Positions 13,501 to 24,639 of a stretch of 64,000 bases of DNA are shown here, piece after piece (position 1 is the stretch's first letter; each line of letters opens with the position of its first letter). The stretch covers positions 372,001 through 436,000 of the forward strand of contig QVRM01001782.1 in the NCBI GenBank assembly GCA_003439945.1, in the 5' to 3' direction. This stretch comes from Dermanyssus gallinae. Taxonomy: Eukaryota; Arthropoda; Arachnida; Mesostigmata; Dermanyssidae. Position numbers and translations under genes: made by a program. Under the pieces are notes generated by a model, which saw only the letters and a program-made list of their open reading frames with translations, ran no database searches and was not told the origin of the DNA.

Positions 13501-14859
13501 TTTTGCTCCCTTCCAAATTCCGCCCGCTGCAACGCACGTGTGCCACCTTCTTTCCAACTCCTCGAAACATTTTTAAACGCGTCTTTTAATTAATCTGCTA
13601 GTTTTTTTTATCTCCTTCAGTCTTGCAACGTCGTCCCTTAACTTTTTATCCATGGGAACAGGAAAAGATTGCATGGAGCCAGGTTCGGCAAAAGAGGACA
13701 TTGCGGAAATATATGAATCGAAACAACCCGAAACCACTAAGGATGTATGCGCCGGTGCGTTGTCGTGATGAAGAAACCAATAGTTGTTTGCCCAGAGTTC
13801 AGTCCTCTTGCGTCGAACGTTTTCGCAAAATCTTCTTAACATTTTGCCAAGAAGCAAGTCAAGTATTGCTTCTTGACTGTAGATCCAGGTGGCAAGATTT
13901 TGTAAAAAAAAGTCCTTGCAGTCGAAAAAACAGTCAAAAGAGCCTTGCTGTTGAATCTGCTCTCGCCAAATTTCTTCGATGGGTTTTCCACGGAAGCACC
14001 ACTGGGCGAATTGCGCTTTGATCTCGATGTCGTAACCAATATACCCATAACTCGTATCCTGTAATTACCCTCTGAAGCATATGACGGGCTAATTCAGACA
14101 TTTTCTGACGGGCGTTCATTTGATTAAAATTCGATACTTTTTAAACGAACATTGTTGCCAGTCTTTTGACGCATAAAATACCGGTCAAGACTTACAATTG
14201 ATCCACAAAATATCTTTATTTACTCAGCTATCTTCCTGATAGTAGGTCGGCGCTTGTTGAGTACAAATCACGAACTTTTCAACGTTTTTTTCTGTTACTG
14301 ACGTCGAAGGCCTTCCAGAATAGGGGTTGTCTTCGATATCTTCACGCCCGTCTCGAAATCGGCTATACACGGTGTTTCAGATTCGTTGCTCCACCATTTT
14401 GGGTTCCTTAAAGATTGTCTTTACTTCCTTGAACAATAAACGTCGCCTCTATTGATATATTTCTTTGGAAATGTGGCTCTCAGTAGTTTTTTTGTCGACC
14501 GACAAACTTCAAAATCTTGTTGATGCGCTTTTGTTTATATTTTGTATAAACAGTGTGTTACCTTGGAACAATTTTCAACCCGTGAAATATATGTATGTAT
14601 ATATATATATATATATATACCCTCGAAGTTAATATGAATACGAGATCAGCCACTACTCGAAAGTTTGTGCCACATCCCACCGCGAACAAACTTAACTATG
14701 TTTTTCACTGCATTACAGGTTGGCCTTGGTATATCGACGCTACTGACGTTTGTCCCGACACCGCTGGCAGCTGCCCACCAGGCTGGAGCACTGACTCTAC
14801 TTACTACACTTCTCTGGCTCACTCATGAACTAAAATTGGTGAAGAAAATACCTAAATAA
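1693..14859 (+). CDS. COX15: COX15, heme A synthase (8 exons recognised, N-terminus missing)
   Basis: Converts heme O to heme A in the mitochondrial inner membrane for cytochrome c oxidase. Exons: 1693-1776, 5718-5871, 6177-6329, 7228-7401, 8371-8479, 8706-8833, 10897-11010, 14719-14859; all introns are GT-AG and all phases agree, giving about 351 codons to the TAA. Seen: AVILGGVTR then [16 protein letters not shown], the EYIHRMWGR motif, [24 protein letters not shown] and [11 protein letters not shown]. These carry the four histidines that bind heme in the CtaA/COX15 family, and the hydrophobic segments between them are kept. Family members are about 400 residues, so about 50-60 N-terminal residues (mitochondrial presequence) lie in one or more upstream exons. 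The start of the first listed exon is the least certain boundary because its acceptor has a poor pyrimidine tract. Convergent with NUP37. No coding lesion was seen. Confidence 0.95.
2610..2823 (-). mobile_element. Non-LTR retrotransposon fragment (ORF2 C-terminal region)
   Basis: The minus strand encodes about 65 residues with [24 protein letters not shown], the pattern found after the reverse-transcriptase thumb of jockey/CR1-like LINEs (normally LTYC..VW.P....I..LE.VQ). A very similar segment lies at 38745-39015. No start, no catalytic motif; a relic inside a COX15 intron. Confidence 0.65.
3005..3210 (+). mobile_element. Possible LINE fragment in opposite orientation
   Basis: The plus strand encodes FNYTLEDC...[14 protein letters not shown], which resembles the KYLGV segment that follows the reverse-transcriptase palm in non-LTR elements. 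It is short and decayed and lies head-to-head with the minus-strand fragment at 3210-3650, so chance similarity is possible. Confidence 0.35.
3210..3650 (-). mobile_element. Non-LTR reverse transcriptase fragment (palm N-terminal half)
   Basis: Two overlapping minus-strand frames together show the order of a LINE reverse transcriptase: [20 protein letters not shown], then [27 protein letters not shown], and the catalytic-core block [17 protein letters not shown] frame change separates the first and second parts. The first catalytic Asp is visible in the FDFTHEFDS block; the distal YADD/FADD motif is absent. Inactive relic within a COX15 intron. Confidence 0.75.
8023..8155 (+). repeat. Interspersed repeat 3' end with 31-bp tandem duplication
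   Basis: GCCTTTGATGGCTTTGAGGAGC, a TGTACAAAT segment and an AATAATAAAACCTAT tail recur in similar form at 20895-20990, so this is one dispersed family, probably a non-LTR 3' end. Here a 31-bp unit (8076-8106 and 8107-8137) is duplicated perfectly in tandem. Confidence 0.65.
8856..10142 (-). mobile_element. Mariner transposon, 1.29 kb, broken transposase
   Basis: Inserted in the COX15 intron between exons 8706-8833 and 10897-11010. The ends are near-perfect inverted repeats of about 28 bp (CAGGTAGTTCAATAAGTTCT), each next to a TA, and the 1,287-bp length is typical of mariner. The minus strand encodes an N-terminal HTH region (about 10020-9710), then [24 protein letters not shown] and [15 protein letters not shown], so all three catalytic aspartates of the DD34D triad are recognisable. 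Coding is interrupted by a frame change near 9710-9750 and by a stop near 9362. It is therefore non-autonomous but structurally well kept, suggesting fairly recent insertion. Confidence 0.92.
10552..10590. repeat. (TA)n array
   Basis: Pure AT run inside a COX15 intron, bounded by CGTGCATAT and ATATGCACG, so the edges form a short inverted repeat. Confidence 0.9.
11399..13216 (+). mobile_element. Non-LTR retrotransposon relic, reverse-transcriptase domain
   Basis: Successive plus-strand frames cover most of a LINE ORF2: [14 protein letters not shown] with a frame change, [45 protein letters not shown] (first catalytic Asp), [28 protein letters not shown] (FADD catalytic pair), then the C-terminal [11 protein letters not shown] and [14 protein letters not shown]. 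Several frameshifts and stops break it. It lies in the 3.7-kb COX15 intron (11011-14718) in the sense orientation and has no upstream endonuclease region, so it is 5'-truncated. Confidence 0.9.
13430..14595 (-). mobile_element. Decayed mariner transposon in a (TA)n array
   Basis: Minus-strand frames show [16 protein letters not shown] (second catalytic Asp), [13 protein letters not shown], and the region that should hold the first Asp, where [10 protein letters not shown] replaces the usual TGDESW: a Tyr stands at the catalytic position. Several frame changes separate these blocks. TA-rich DNA flanks both ends (about 13423-13436 and 14588-14620). The inverted ends are too diverged for me to fix exactly; TTGAAAA occurs inside both. 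A different mariner family from the copy at 8856. Confidence 0.8.
14588..14620. repeat. (TA)n array
   Basis: TA run at the right end of the decayed mariner and about 100 bp before the last COX15 exon. Confidence 0.9.
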
Positions 14860-15108
14860 GCCTAAGATAGACTCATCTAATATAGCGTACTATTTATTTA
14901 TATGCTCCTTTTGAATTCCTAAATGCATAAACGGCTGCAAATACATGCAACCGAGAATCTGTATATAGTAAAAAAACGACGACCGTTAGGCTCATTTCCT
15001 TTTCGACACGGGTATTATGCATGTGAATCTTATCGCCATACATTCGTTTATTGACAGACAAAGCTTTTATAAAATCACAGCGTTAAAATCCAAACTTCTG
15101 GTATAATA

Positions 15109-15114
15109 ATTAAA
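15109..15114 (+). terminator. Possible COX15 poly(A) signal
   Basis: ATTAAA about 250 bp after the COX15 stop codon. A canonical AATAAA occurs only about 960 bp downstream (15819-15824). Either could serve; transcript data are needed. Confidence 0.3.
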
Positions 15115-16324
15115 TATTTTGTCAGCTCCTTGCTCAGGGTGCACTTAAAAAACCCTTGTTCTCACTGTGTGGAGCCATGTAGATAGCTCGTCGGCTGCAT
15201 GTCTGTTGGGATGCGTTACACTGGCTCTTTTACTGTCAACAAAGTCAAAAGGCTCTCCTCCTTATCGGCCTAAAGTCGATGTGTGTTGATACACGATGAC
15301 AAACGCTTACACGATATTGAAGAACGGGGGCACATATTATCGTCTTAAAAGCGACTGCTTAGATGTGGGAAAAGGGTAAAAACGCCGCGGTTCTGCCTGT
15401 GCAAGTCTGACATCGTAACCTCGAAGCAACAAAGTAACACTAAAGAGAGCAATTTTAGGCCGTTATCCTTACGTGATTACATTTTTATTGATAACAGTAA
15501 TAGTGAGGTTATGACGCAAACACGCGCGAGAGCTTGCTAATACTACAAAAAAGGAGTCTGCCAAAATCTCATTAGACGCATAAGCTGATGCATATTGCAC
15601 AGCCGTTACACTCCGCATCTATATATTACATGTATGGACGCGGCGTTACGAGAAAGCGAAAGGACGATCAAGAATATTTTAGGAGCTCACCCACAAAGGG
15701 AACTGTCAGGTGGCTAATAAGTATGTCGTAGGGAATTATAATATAGAGGCTGTTTAGAACTATGCATTGTAGAGCACTGCCATAATACCTTTACAGCAAA
15801 ACCACGCCACGACGAGACAATAAATAGGCCAGAACCGACAGGAACTTCCGCGCATTGTTGGCCTCTTGGGAGTTCCGTGTTATAAATATTCGATCGATTG
15901 GGCAGAATATTGAACGGCGTCCCATTTAGTGCTTTCTTTCGACGTAATTAAGATACCTTTAAGTACCCTCGAGTGCAGCCAGGATTCTGCCGGTGGTGAT
16001 CCGCTTTTGCTTTGGATATCATAAAATCTGATTATATTTTACTATTATGGGCAGGTTCGTATGGTTGAATAAATTTATTTCTTCTCTTTCACATACATTT
16101 TATATATGATACAGACTATTCTTTTCAAGCGTTTATGAAACCCGTAATGGGCATGGTTTTTCTATCTTCTCACGCGAACTAAATCATATATGGAAAGAGA
16201 TTAAAGAAACTTAGATCACCAGGGCGCAATTGAGCAGTTTCCTTAAAACATTTTTTCAGAGACATTTTTCAGAAAAATAATCAGAGCATGACTTACACGT
16301 ACCGAATACTGACTTTTGTACACG

Positions 16325-16330
16325 TTTATT
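16325..16330 (-). terminator. Candidate NUP37 poly(A) signal
   Basis: The minus strand reads AATAAA about 180 bp after the NUP37 stop codon, a normal distance. Confidence 0.45.
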
Positions 16331-16508
16331 TCAACTAACTCAATGAATCACTTCACACTAACGAAACTCACGCATGATAGCAATAGTTATGACTTGGCAT
16401 AACGACCTAAATTTGTACAAATGCTTGCAATGTTCGCTCAATACAATGATGTCTCGCTGGGCTCAATAGAATTATGTCCGGCTGGATTTGTTCAATGTTT
16501 GTTCAGTG

Positions 16509-18849
16509 CTACTGTAGCATAAATAGTTGCACTTGTCCACCGCACGCAACAGCTAATAGAGGAAGCTCAGGGTGCCAGCAGAGATGATGTACGGCATATC
16601 GTGTCCGTGAACGCTGAATTAATGCCCCCGTTTCAATGTGCCGGATTGAGAAACCAGCCACATCGGCTAGAGCGATCCAAGGTTTTAATGGAGAGATGGC
16701 AATGCAAACACAGGGCCCGCCTGCGCTACTACCACACGCCGCCTCACAGGACAGTCTTGCAGGGCCACGGAGAGGCAGATCGAATACGCGTAACTCGCCT
16801 GTTCCTTGAATAGTGGCCAGAATGTCCTGAAACGCAAATATCGGCTGGCGCATTTATCCTTTCTCAAGTTTTATTTTGATGTTGGCTGAGTAAGGTTTCA
16901 AATCGACCAGCAAGTTGACCATGCAGACTCTGCCTGCTCGAACTGATACCATTTCATGCTTACTGTACCAAGGGCGCACACAATTTATTGCATTTCTTGG
17001 CTCGCAACAACATTCTTATAACATTGCAAACCCAATGACTTTTAAAAATAATATTATTACCAGTTATGGCCAATAATATGCAGTTCTATACATATATGTT
17101 GCAATTAACACATTATAGATTTTGCCACTTTCATGAATTCTCCACAGCTAATAGAAGTAATTTCCTGTCTGAACTTTACAATACCACCATCGTATTCACC
17201 AGTCGTAAAATTTGATCGTTCAACTTAGCTTAAAGCACTGTCTTCCGGACGCTACAGTTATAGTATACTATATGCCTTGCACCTAGTTGAGGCCTGAGCT
17301 ATAAACCTTAAGAGATAACGACGCGCGGCATATAACATGATACAAAATAACATGCTCTGCCAGCGTTTTTAGATTCCTTGCCACATTAAGAAAGCGTGAT
17401 TAATATATATTTCCCTATCTCGCGTATAATGATCAAACCGCATATTTTATAGACTTAATGGATGCTATTTCAAGCATCTAATATATATACATATGAAAAG
17501 GTTACACTTGATATATATATATATATATATATGAAAAACTTACACAAACAATACGGTCAGACTTTTTGTAAAGAAAATAATGTTTTATACATACCTTAGT
17601 AGAGTCTACGCGGAGCGGTAGAGCTGCTTTATAGAGCGAAACCCGCATTGGTCGAATAGAGTCGGTCTCGTACATACGCAAAGTACCATCTAATTCAAGC
17701 ACGAACAACTCCTTTCCTATAAACCTGCACATAGAATGGAATACACTTTCTAGAAGGCAGTCAAAACACAAATACTCATCTCAATCCATTTATAGGCAAG
17801 GCAAAGGCGGAACATGCGACGCCACTGTGCCTTGTGCCATATTTATTTCACATATTTCTAATACGTAAGACGAAGCGATGGTTGCTTCAAAACGCTTATT
17901 CTCGTTTATTGATAATCACCCATGGTAGTTAATTAATCATTCTGCATTTGCGAACACACACACCCATACACACATTTAAGTGCTGTTCAGGAAACGACAA
18001 GGCCTGCACAAGTAGGCGAATGTGGTAGAGATCTTACCTTACAAACTTTCCGGCTGTTCGCAGCCGACGTTGCTCGCGAATGCTCCATGTCGGTTGCATG
18101 CTGTACACGTTAAGAACATTATCGGCTCCCACTGAGGCGGCTGAGGCCTCGACGAACGGCGCTATGTGCACCGAGACACCACCGCCATCATGCTTTGTAA
18201 GCTTCTTGACACTAGATAGCCCACCAGCCGCAGACCCCGTGACATCACCATCCCACAGACAGCTGCATACCACGCCGCTAGATAGAGCGACCAGTAACTC
18301 CACCTAGTAAAAAACAGCCATTGGATATGATGAGTAACGATGCAGCATTCGTTATGTGTCATGAATCAGATGTGTCTGGTTATGTTAGTTTGCTGCCACT
18401 TGATCCCTGGCATGGTATATATTCACCTTCAACCATATAAACTCGCACTGCTGACTCCTAAGGCCAACAGCGTATCGCATTTATAGAGCGTATCGCATAT
18501 ATGTCAATGTGGGTGCCTGCAACCACACTACATATGGAATGTATTGCTGTCCTGAAGCTTGAATATAAAACGATATCCATACGATCATGGCTCCCCCCAA
18601 CTTAGTGTTTAAAGCATCTAAATGGTCACTTCCAGATTTCGGCGCAACTGGAATTCATTGTTTGATGAGGGCAAATTTATTAACTAATTCCGCATGGAAG
18701 CCCTTGATAAGCTCATTTGTGTACGGGCGGCATACCACTTTATTATGCGCATAAGCTTTCATCAAAGGAGACCTTACCAGAAGCGAACATTGGTACTTAG
18801 CCAAACTATAAAGTCGTACTTATACATTGGAAACAAACTTCAGCTTTTA

Positions 18850-18910
<61 letters not shown>

Positions 18911-19732
18911 TGCTGTCGCCGTCCATAGAGTCATGTATAACAAACCTTTGCTGGAATATTGATTGATGTTCGGGGACTCCAGGAAAGATCAGTGATATGA
19001 CCGTCACCAGTTAAATGAAATTTACAGACAAGCTGGCTCGTGGTACAGTCTTCACCACATTCCAAGGTATCCAACGAAACCTAAAATATAATGTGCCGTT
19101 ACTCTTACGCTCAAATCCAGAACAAAGTAGCACTTGGTGTTGTACTCATGAACAATATAGCACCTGATGAGATTATTATCGTCAACAACTATTAGTTGTA
19201 TAGAGCCCCACATGATTGATGTATGCCCACAATCATTCACCAAACATGAAAAGCATAATTTATCATCGAGCGGAATATGAGACATTCTTTAAATAATTGC
19301 ATATACATATTGTCGTTCAGAAACAACGCACATACACTCGAAAATGAGAATAAGATGAACGGTTGCGCACATGGCGAACACCATCCAGTACGGATGTCAA
19401 GCGTTCGCTCGGAGACGCATGGGAGGCCCATTTTTTTCGTAACGACGCAATCTTTCGCAACCAAGACTCACTTTGTAGATGAGGAGCGTAGATGAAGCGG
19501 GTGACGCTACTGCAAAAAGCTTCGTCTGCCACTCGAACGGACAAAATGAAATAAAGCCGGGTGCTTCACCCAGCAGTTCTTCGAGGATCAGTCGGAAAGT
19601 AGCCGTCGATTGGGGCTGCGATTGGGCTTTTCTCTCGCGTTCGCCGGAGTCGTTCGGAAAGCCAGAAAACGGCCATGGAGAGGAGATTCCTGCTTTCCCT
19701 GCGTCAGCTATTAGAGACATGTCGATGGTCAT
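16509..19732 (-). CDS. NUP37: NUP37-like nucleoporin (WD40 beta-propeller), 5 exons
   Basis: Nup37 is a seven-bladed propeller in the Y-shaped Nup107-160 complex of the nuclear pore. Exons in transcript order: 19472-19732 (coding part of 19472-19750), 18946-19080, 18038-18303, 17595-17724, 16509-16826; phases agree and give 369 residues against about 326 in vertebrates. Family-like blocks seen: ISFCPFEWQTKLFAVAS near residue 65, GHITDLSWSPRTS in exon 2, ELDGTLRMYETDSIRP in exon 4, and the C-terminal VHHLCWHPELPLLAVACG followed by QVQLFMLQ. The exon-4 and exon-5 blocks match Nup37 order and end position closely. The first ATG is 18 nt after an acceptor, so a 5' non-coding or alternative first exon should exist upstream. 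The third exon is Gly/Ala-rich and diverged. Another WD40 protein is possible but less likely. Confidence 0.82.
17511..17532. repeat. (TA)n array
   Basis: Short pure AT run in the last NUP37 intron, about 60 bp after the donor of the fourth exon. Confidence 0.85.
18852..18906. repeat. (TA)n array, 55 bp
   Basis: Pure TA run in the NUP37 intron, 40 bp past the donor of exon 18946-19080. Confidence 0.95.
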
Positions 19733-19840
19733 AAATCGTTCGCCGAATGCCTGAAAAATTGTGAAAATTGGTATTTTTACCAGCGCAGTTAGATATTGCA
19801 CAGAATAACACCACCTATGGTCCTTCAGCATTAAGACACA

Positions 19841-19842
<2 letters not shown>

Positions 19843-19898
<56 letters not shown>
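19843..19898. repeat. (TA)n array, 56 bp
   Basis: Pure AT run about 110 bp upstream of the first coding NUP37 exon, probably within its 5' intron. Confidence 0.95.
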
Positions 19899-19900
<2 letters not shown>

Positions 19901-20026
19901 TCATGTACATCCCTCAGATTAGCTACAGTACCTACGGAAGGTTGAACCTAAGTGAGAGTTGATCAACTGTACTACCCTACAGTGTCCGACGCAATATCAA
20001 TAACTTGACCACCGTTCTGGCACACA

Positions 20027-20205
20027 CTATACAGTGTGCGCTTTCTGTTGTCTACCGCTGAAACTGCTCCGGCCGACTCCAACATCTCCCCTGTTAACCA
20101 AGCGGCAATTTTGCTCGTTAGTTGGCGTAAAATAAATCACGCCCCAATCATCGAAAAGCATCAAAGTCCCGTCCTGAGCAGCCAATTCTGGTAAGGCAAA
20201 CAAGA
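20027..20205 (-). other. Exon-like open stretch upstream of NUP37
   Basis: After a TTAG acceptor-like site the minus strand stays open for 58 codons: FALPELAAQDGTLMLFDDWG, then VIYFTPTNEQNC. The text looks like protein, and DGTLMLFDDW resembles a propeller strand, but the frame ends in TAG before any good donor (only weak GTAGAC or GTATAG sites precede it). It could be a NUP37 5' exon, a remnant of another gene or chance. I do not recognise it. Confidence 0.25.
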
Positions 20206-20894
20206 CTAACCGCTATCTAACCGTTGTTGGAAAACTGTTTCTAAAAAACATACATTTTTATTTTACCAATTTACACCTCGCACGCGACAGTGCTATACCT
20301 ATCAAAATGTACAGAAGTAGATTATTAAACAATGGAACTTGCTAATCATAATAGCACATCGTTCGATTTACCCATACGATAATGACATCACCAAAATATA
20401 TTAATCAATGTAAGAACCTAGCCTGTTCTCCGTACTCGAAATCAGTTTGTAGCATACACCCAGCAGTAAGACATGCATACGCGTTTAATCGACAGACTTA
20501 TGATAATTTCAATTCATATTTCTATCCTTTTTCATCCCAGATAATGATTCCTATTTATATACTTATTTATCTCCTAAAAAGAGCCTTGTGAGCAATAATG
20601 GGATACCTACCGTAGGAATCCTTGCCTTATAATTACTACTGAGATCAAACACGTCTTGATGTGCTCAACCACTCCCATTCGACATCAACCATGAATCTTA
20701 TCTGACGCTTCATGTAACCAATCTCGTTTCTCAATATCAAACCTAGGTTCTACATATTGAAACAAGCTACTTCCAAACTTGTTCTACGGCAATATCAAGC
20801 AAAATGTCAAACAATACTATTTTAAATACTAACTCTTAAATCATTCGAATACGATCATAATAATAATGACTCATAAAACTGACGAAGAAGATAT

Positions 20895-20990
20895 GCAGTA
20901 TAAACAGTATATACATGCCTTTAGATGGTTTTGAGGAGCTTCTGTACAAATAAAAACTGCTTATGAAAATAATAAAACCTATCAATCTAA
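20895..20990 (+). repeat. Interspersed repeat 3' end, second copy
   Basis: Shares TATAAACA, GCCTTTAGATGGTTTTGAGG, TGTACAAAT and AATAATAAAACCTATC with the copy at 8023-8155. It probably marks the 3' end of one non-LTR family. Confidence 0.6.
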
Positions 20991-21620
20991 CACAATTTCG
21001 GCTAAACGTTGATTGCCGGTTAGCTGTAGACAGTGTACTCTGTCAGTACACTGACAGAATAATAAACGTTACGGACTGATCACTCAGTTACATAGACTGG
21101 ATTCACCAGGCAAAAGCAGTGCGTCACATGTAAAACTTACCTACGATCCAAACGTATACGGCTATCCAATAGCAAAACCGCTTAAAGCATTATTCGTTCG
21201 AAAATTTCAAAGCAGCCGCGATTTACCGCGAATTCCTGCTATGAAGCTTCTCTCGGCGAGCGATCCGCATCTAGAGATTTCTGACCGCTCCACATTTGGT
21301 GACACTAATTCTAATAATTGTCACCACATTGCATAACGTCAACATTTTATCATCTGTTACTTTCACGTAACTGGATCTGACTAGCGGTGATAAATTCAAA
21401 AGACCGGACACTAAAATCAGCACAATAAACTGCTGCGTGAGGTGTTTGTAGTACCTATAAAACAGCAACTAAGTTTCTATGGCCATTTTCAAATTAGTCA
21501 AGCGCGCGCTTGGACAGAAGTGGCAACTTAAGGCTACTCGCGTATTAAAAATAAAGACGACGCAAGCGAAGAATCTGTAGTGTGTAGAAACATGCGAAAT
21601 ATGTAAGAGCTAACATTTGG

Positions 21621-21621
<1 letters not shown>

Positions 21622-21693
<72 letters not shown>
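21622..21693. repeat. (TA)n array, 72 bp
   Basis: Pure TA run just left of a LINE relic. Confidence 0.95.
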
Positions 21694-21694
<1 letters not shown>

Positions 21695-21799
21695 CAACAT
21701 CTTCTATGCAGCCTTCCATTATGTCAGTTTCATGCGAATTTGGAACACGAGAATATGGGTGATATTTGTCGGAGTTGTTTGGCAAACGGCAGTTATGCA

Positions 21800-22880
21800 T
21801 CTGTCGCGCATATACGCTAGAGGTGATGAAATAGTATCCCTCCGACCGTGTGTTATGTTGTTTGCAGACGACATGGTGATTTTAGCGGAAGGTGTTGGTT
21901 AAATGCCCAAAAAAATTAACAATATGCGGAGAAACTATTATTTTCTGGGGTATATCAGTCAGTTCCACAATTTTGTTGAATTCCTGTCCAATAAGATTGG
22001 ACAGGAATTCAACGAAAAGAAATGTGCAAATGTAATATTTTCCGGGGATATCAGCGAAAAGCCGCTACAGATACAGGGAAAAGAAATCGAATATAAAAAC
22101 GCTTACAAATATTTAAAGGTTATAATAGAAAACAGTCCAGACATTTTTAAAGCTGAGCATGCAATAAGAAAAGAACGAGCTGAAAATAGACAAACGATTG
22201 TACGAAAGAAGGCTTTGTGGAGTTGCAACAGTTTCATGGTGACTAAAGAGCTCTGGAAAAGCAAGTTTTGTGCCAACAGTGACATACGCTAACGCTATTG
22301 TGAGTTTAGACGCAAGCATGGTAAACATATTGGACACAGTACAACGTGCAGTTGGCCGGCATGCAATGCAATGTAGGTATACATGTGCAGCACAATTTAT
22401 TGAAGGGGAAATGGGAATTTTAAGTGCAATACGATGAATTTTGAAGAACACGAGGTGATAACAATTAAACAGATAACCAAAGGTGTGAAGAAGAAAATTG
22501 ACAAAACACCCGAAGAAAGATGGAGATAGGATATGGAGAGAAATCCATCCTTGCAATTGTACAGGCAACAAAAAAGGAATACGGCCGAAAATATATTATT
22601 TATTCAAACTTGAAAGCGTCCGGGCTGTTCACTGACTGTAGGGCCGGTATGCTCAACACCCGACTGCTGGCGGCCAGATACTCGAAAATTGAGAGCGTTC
22701 GGTGTAGAGCGGGTGACGTAGAAGAAGAATCCATCGAACTTATCGTGCTGAAGTGCGAAGAGCTAGGAGGGGTGAGAACAGTGTCCCTAGCCGAGGCATT
22801 AGGTTTTGGTGATAAACCTTTAGGTCAAGAGATACATGAAACCAAACGCAGGCTAGGGAAATGGCATAGATTGTAAGGAA
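21800..22880 (+). mobile_element. Non-LTR retrotransposon relic (FADD motif to C-terminus)
   Basis: Near 21855 the plus strand reads VMLFADDMVILAE, the FADD catalytic pair of a LINE reverse transcriptase. After a stop, a frame from 21903 carries a thumb-like stretch (LQIQGKEIEYKNAYKYLKVI). A further frame, 22520-22876, has AGMLNTRLLAARY and C-x-C-like spacing (CRAGDVEEESIELIVLKCEE) typical of the ORF2 C-terminal zinc-knuckle-like domain. Frame changes and stops show it is dead. No upstream endonuclease or palm start is visible; the (TA)n array at 21622 lies close to its left end. Confidence 0.8.
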
Positions 22881-23121
22881 ATATGGAGAAACATTCCGCT
22901 AAAACAAACTATTGTGTAATTAGGTAGTAATATAACCATCGTGATAATCCAATTAATAGTATGAATGCACGACAGACGAGGATGTTTGTTAAACTACATA
23001 TAATGATACCATAGTAATAATATAAAACTATATACGAAGCCAGCAGCACGCTGTATGACATACTACACAGCGAGCGCATCTGATTCAAAAGATATTTCAC
23101 AAGGAGTGATAAATACAAGTC

Positions 23122-23147
<26 letters not shown>
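23122..23147. repeat. (TA)n array
   Basis: Short TA run in a gene-free region. Confidence 0.85.
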
Positions 23148-23154
<7 letters not shown>

Positions 23155-23882
23155 TGGTCGTCCGCAGCTCATCACAATCCACCTGAATCTGGTATTGTGC
23201 TCTTAGTTGTTCACTTAACCACCAGGAGGGCCGTCTAATTCGATCCCTGATAAATGAAAGGTCATGCCGCCGTGAGTCAGCGACATGCTGCTACAAGGAC
23301 TGCCGGGAGAACTTTAGATAACTCAACATGTTCGGCCCTATTCGGCCTAGTTCGGTGTATTCTCGGAAGAAGTAACCGGCTTTTGCATATACGTACAACA
23401 GATTGACATATAGATAGATGGTGAATGTAGAGTATTTACCTGTTTGTGTACACTGCCTATGGGAATAAATGGAACGAAGGTCTAGGAGCCACGGACATTC
23501 ATTGTCAATTAACTAATGCAAACTTAGCGAGTCGTTCGCCTTGCCTGGAACAGGCCTCGGGTACTCTACCGACAATAGACAGCTGCTATCCTCACCAGCC
23601 TGGGCACGATAATGGGGTGGCGGCTAGGGAAGGGATTATTTCATTCCCGTGATTTATATTGTTGTAACGGGACGATGCGGTTTGATAGCATACCTTTGAC
23701 AAAATCGTTGAGGCATATAGGATATAGGGAGCTACGCAAGTCGGGCGAGAACCTTAAGTATTTGCAGATTTGAGCTAATTCTGGTAGAATAATTGTACAC
23801 ATGTGCATACGCCGAATCTAATGCACAAAAGTAAATTAGAAGAGAAGAGCGAATTAATCATTGACATATGTCTACGTTTGAC

Positions 23883-23904
23883 TATATATATATATATATA
23901 TATA
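23883..23904. repeat. (TA)n array
   Basis: Short TA run in a gene-free region. Confidence 0.85.
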
Positions 23905-24639
23905 GTAGCGCCGTAACTAATGTTTCATTATTGTAAGCTTGTTTGGAGATGGGACTAGCGCGTTTCTAGAAGACGATAGTCCTTCCCAAGATGTCGACAA
24001 CTTCACCGCAAGTGTTCGTGTGGTACTTACTGTACATCTAGGTTGAGTCAATATAAACCCGTACAGTAATAGTCGTACTAAATTATCGTCGATTAAAGCG
24101 CCTGTTTCTGTTGCTGCTGCTGCTGGACTCGTATGGAGCCAATCTCCAGTGCGTTCTGCTGTGTGTTCGTAGCCTGTCACCGCGTTTTTATTATTTGCTG
24201 GCAAGGTCTGTTATAAGTTGCAGTTTTTTTTTAGCTCACGTTATTTGGGGCGTCACGCATTTTTCAAAAACCGAAATTGAACCAACTCTTGAATGAAAGT
24301 TTCCGCTCCGTATATGGAGCAAACCACAGACAGAAAGACAACGTCGAAAAACGATTTGGATTCCTAAGACACTCAAGACGACCAGCTTGCAACTAGCTTT
24401 TAGGAAAGCAGCTCAATGTTAGACATACCCGAGAGAGTATTTTGAACGTTTTTGCCAAGCTGTTTCAGGGGGTTAGCTAGCTGCGATACGCGGCTGCCTC
24501 CAATGATGTATTGAATACAAGCCTTTTTGGCTTTAACACAAAGAGGACCACTATGTGCGTTTAGCAGAGGCAGACGTTTTATCATAACTTCGGCCTTTCC
24601 AGTGAAATGACCCACCAGATGAAGTCCGCTTCCAAACAG

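Larger units (their letters stand above)
14860..16508. other. Convergent intergenic region COX15/NUP37
   Basis: No coding frame or recognisable repeat was seen. It should hold the two 3' UTRs. Confidence 0.6.
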
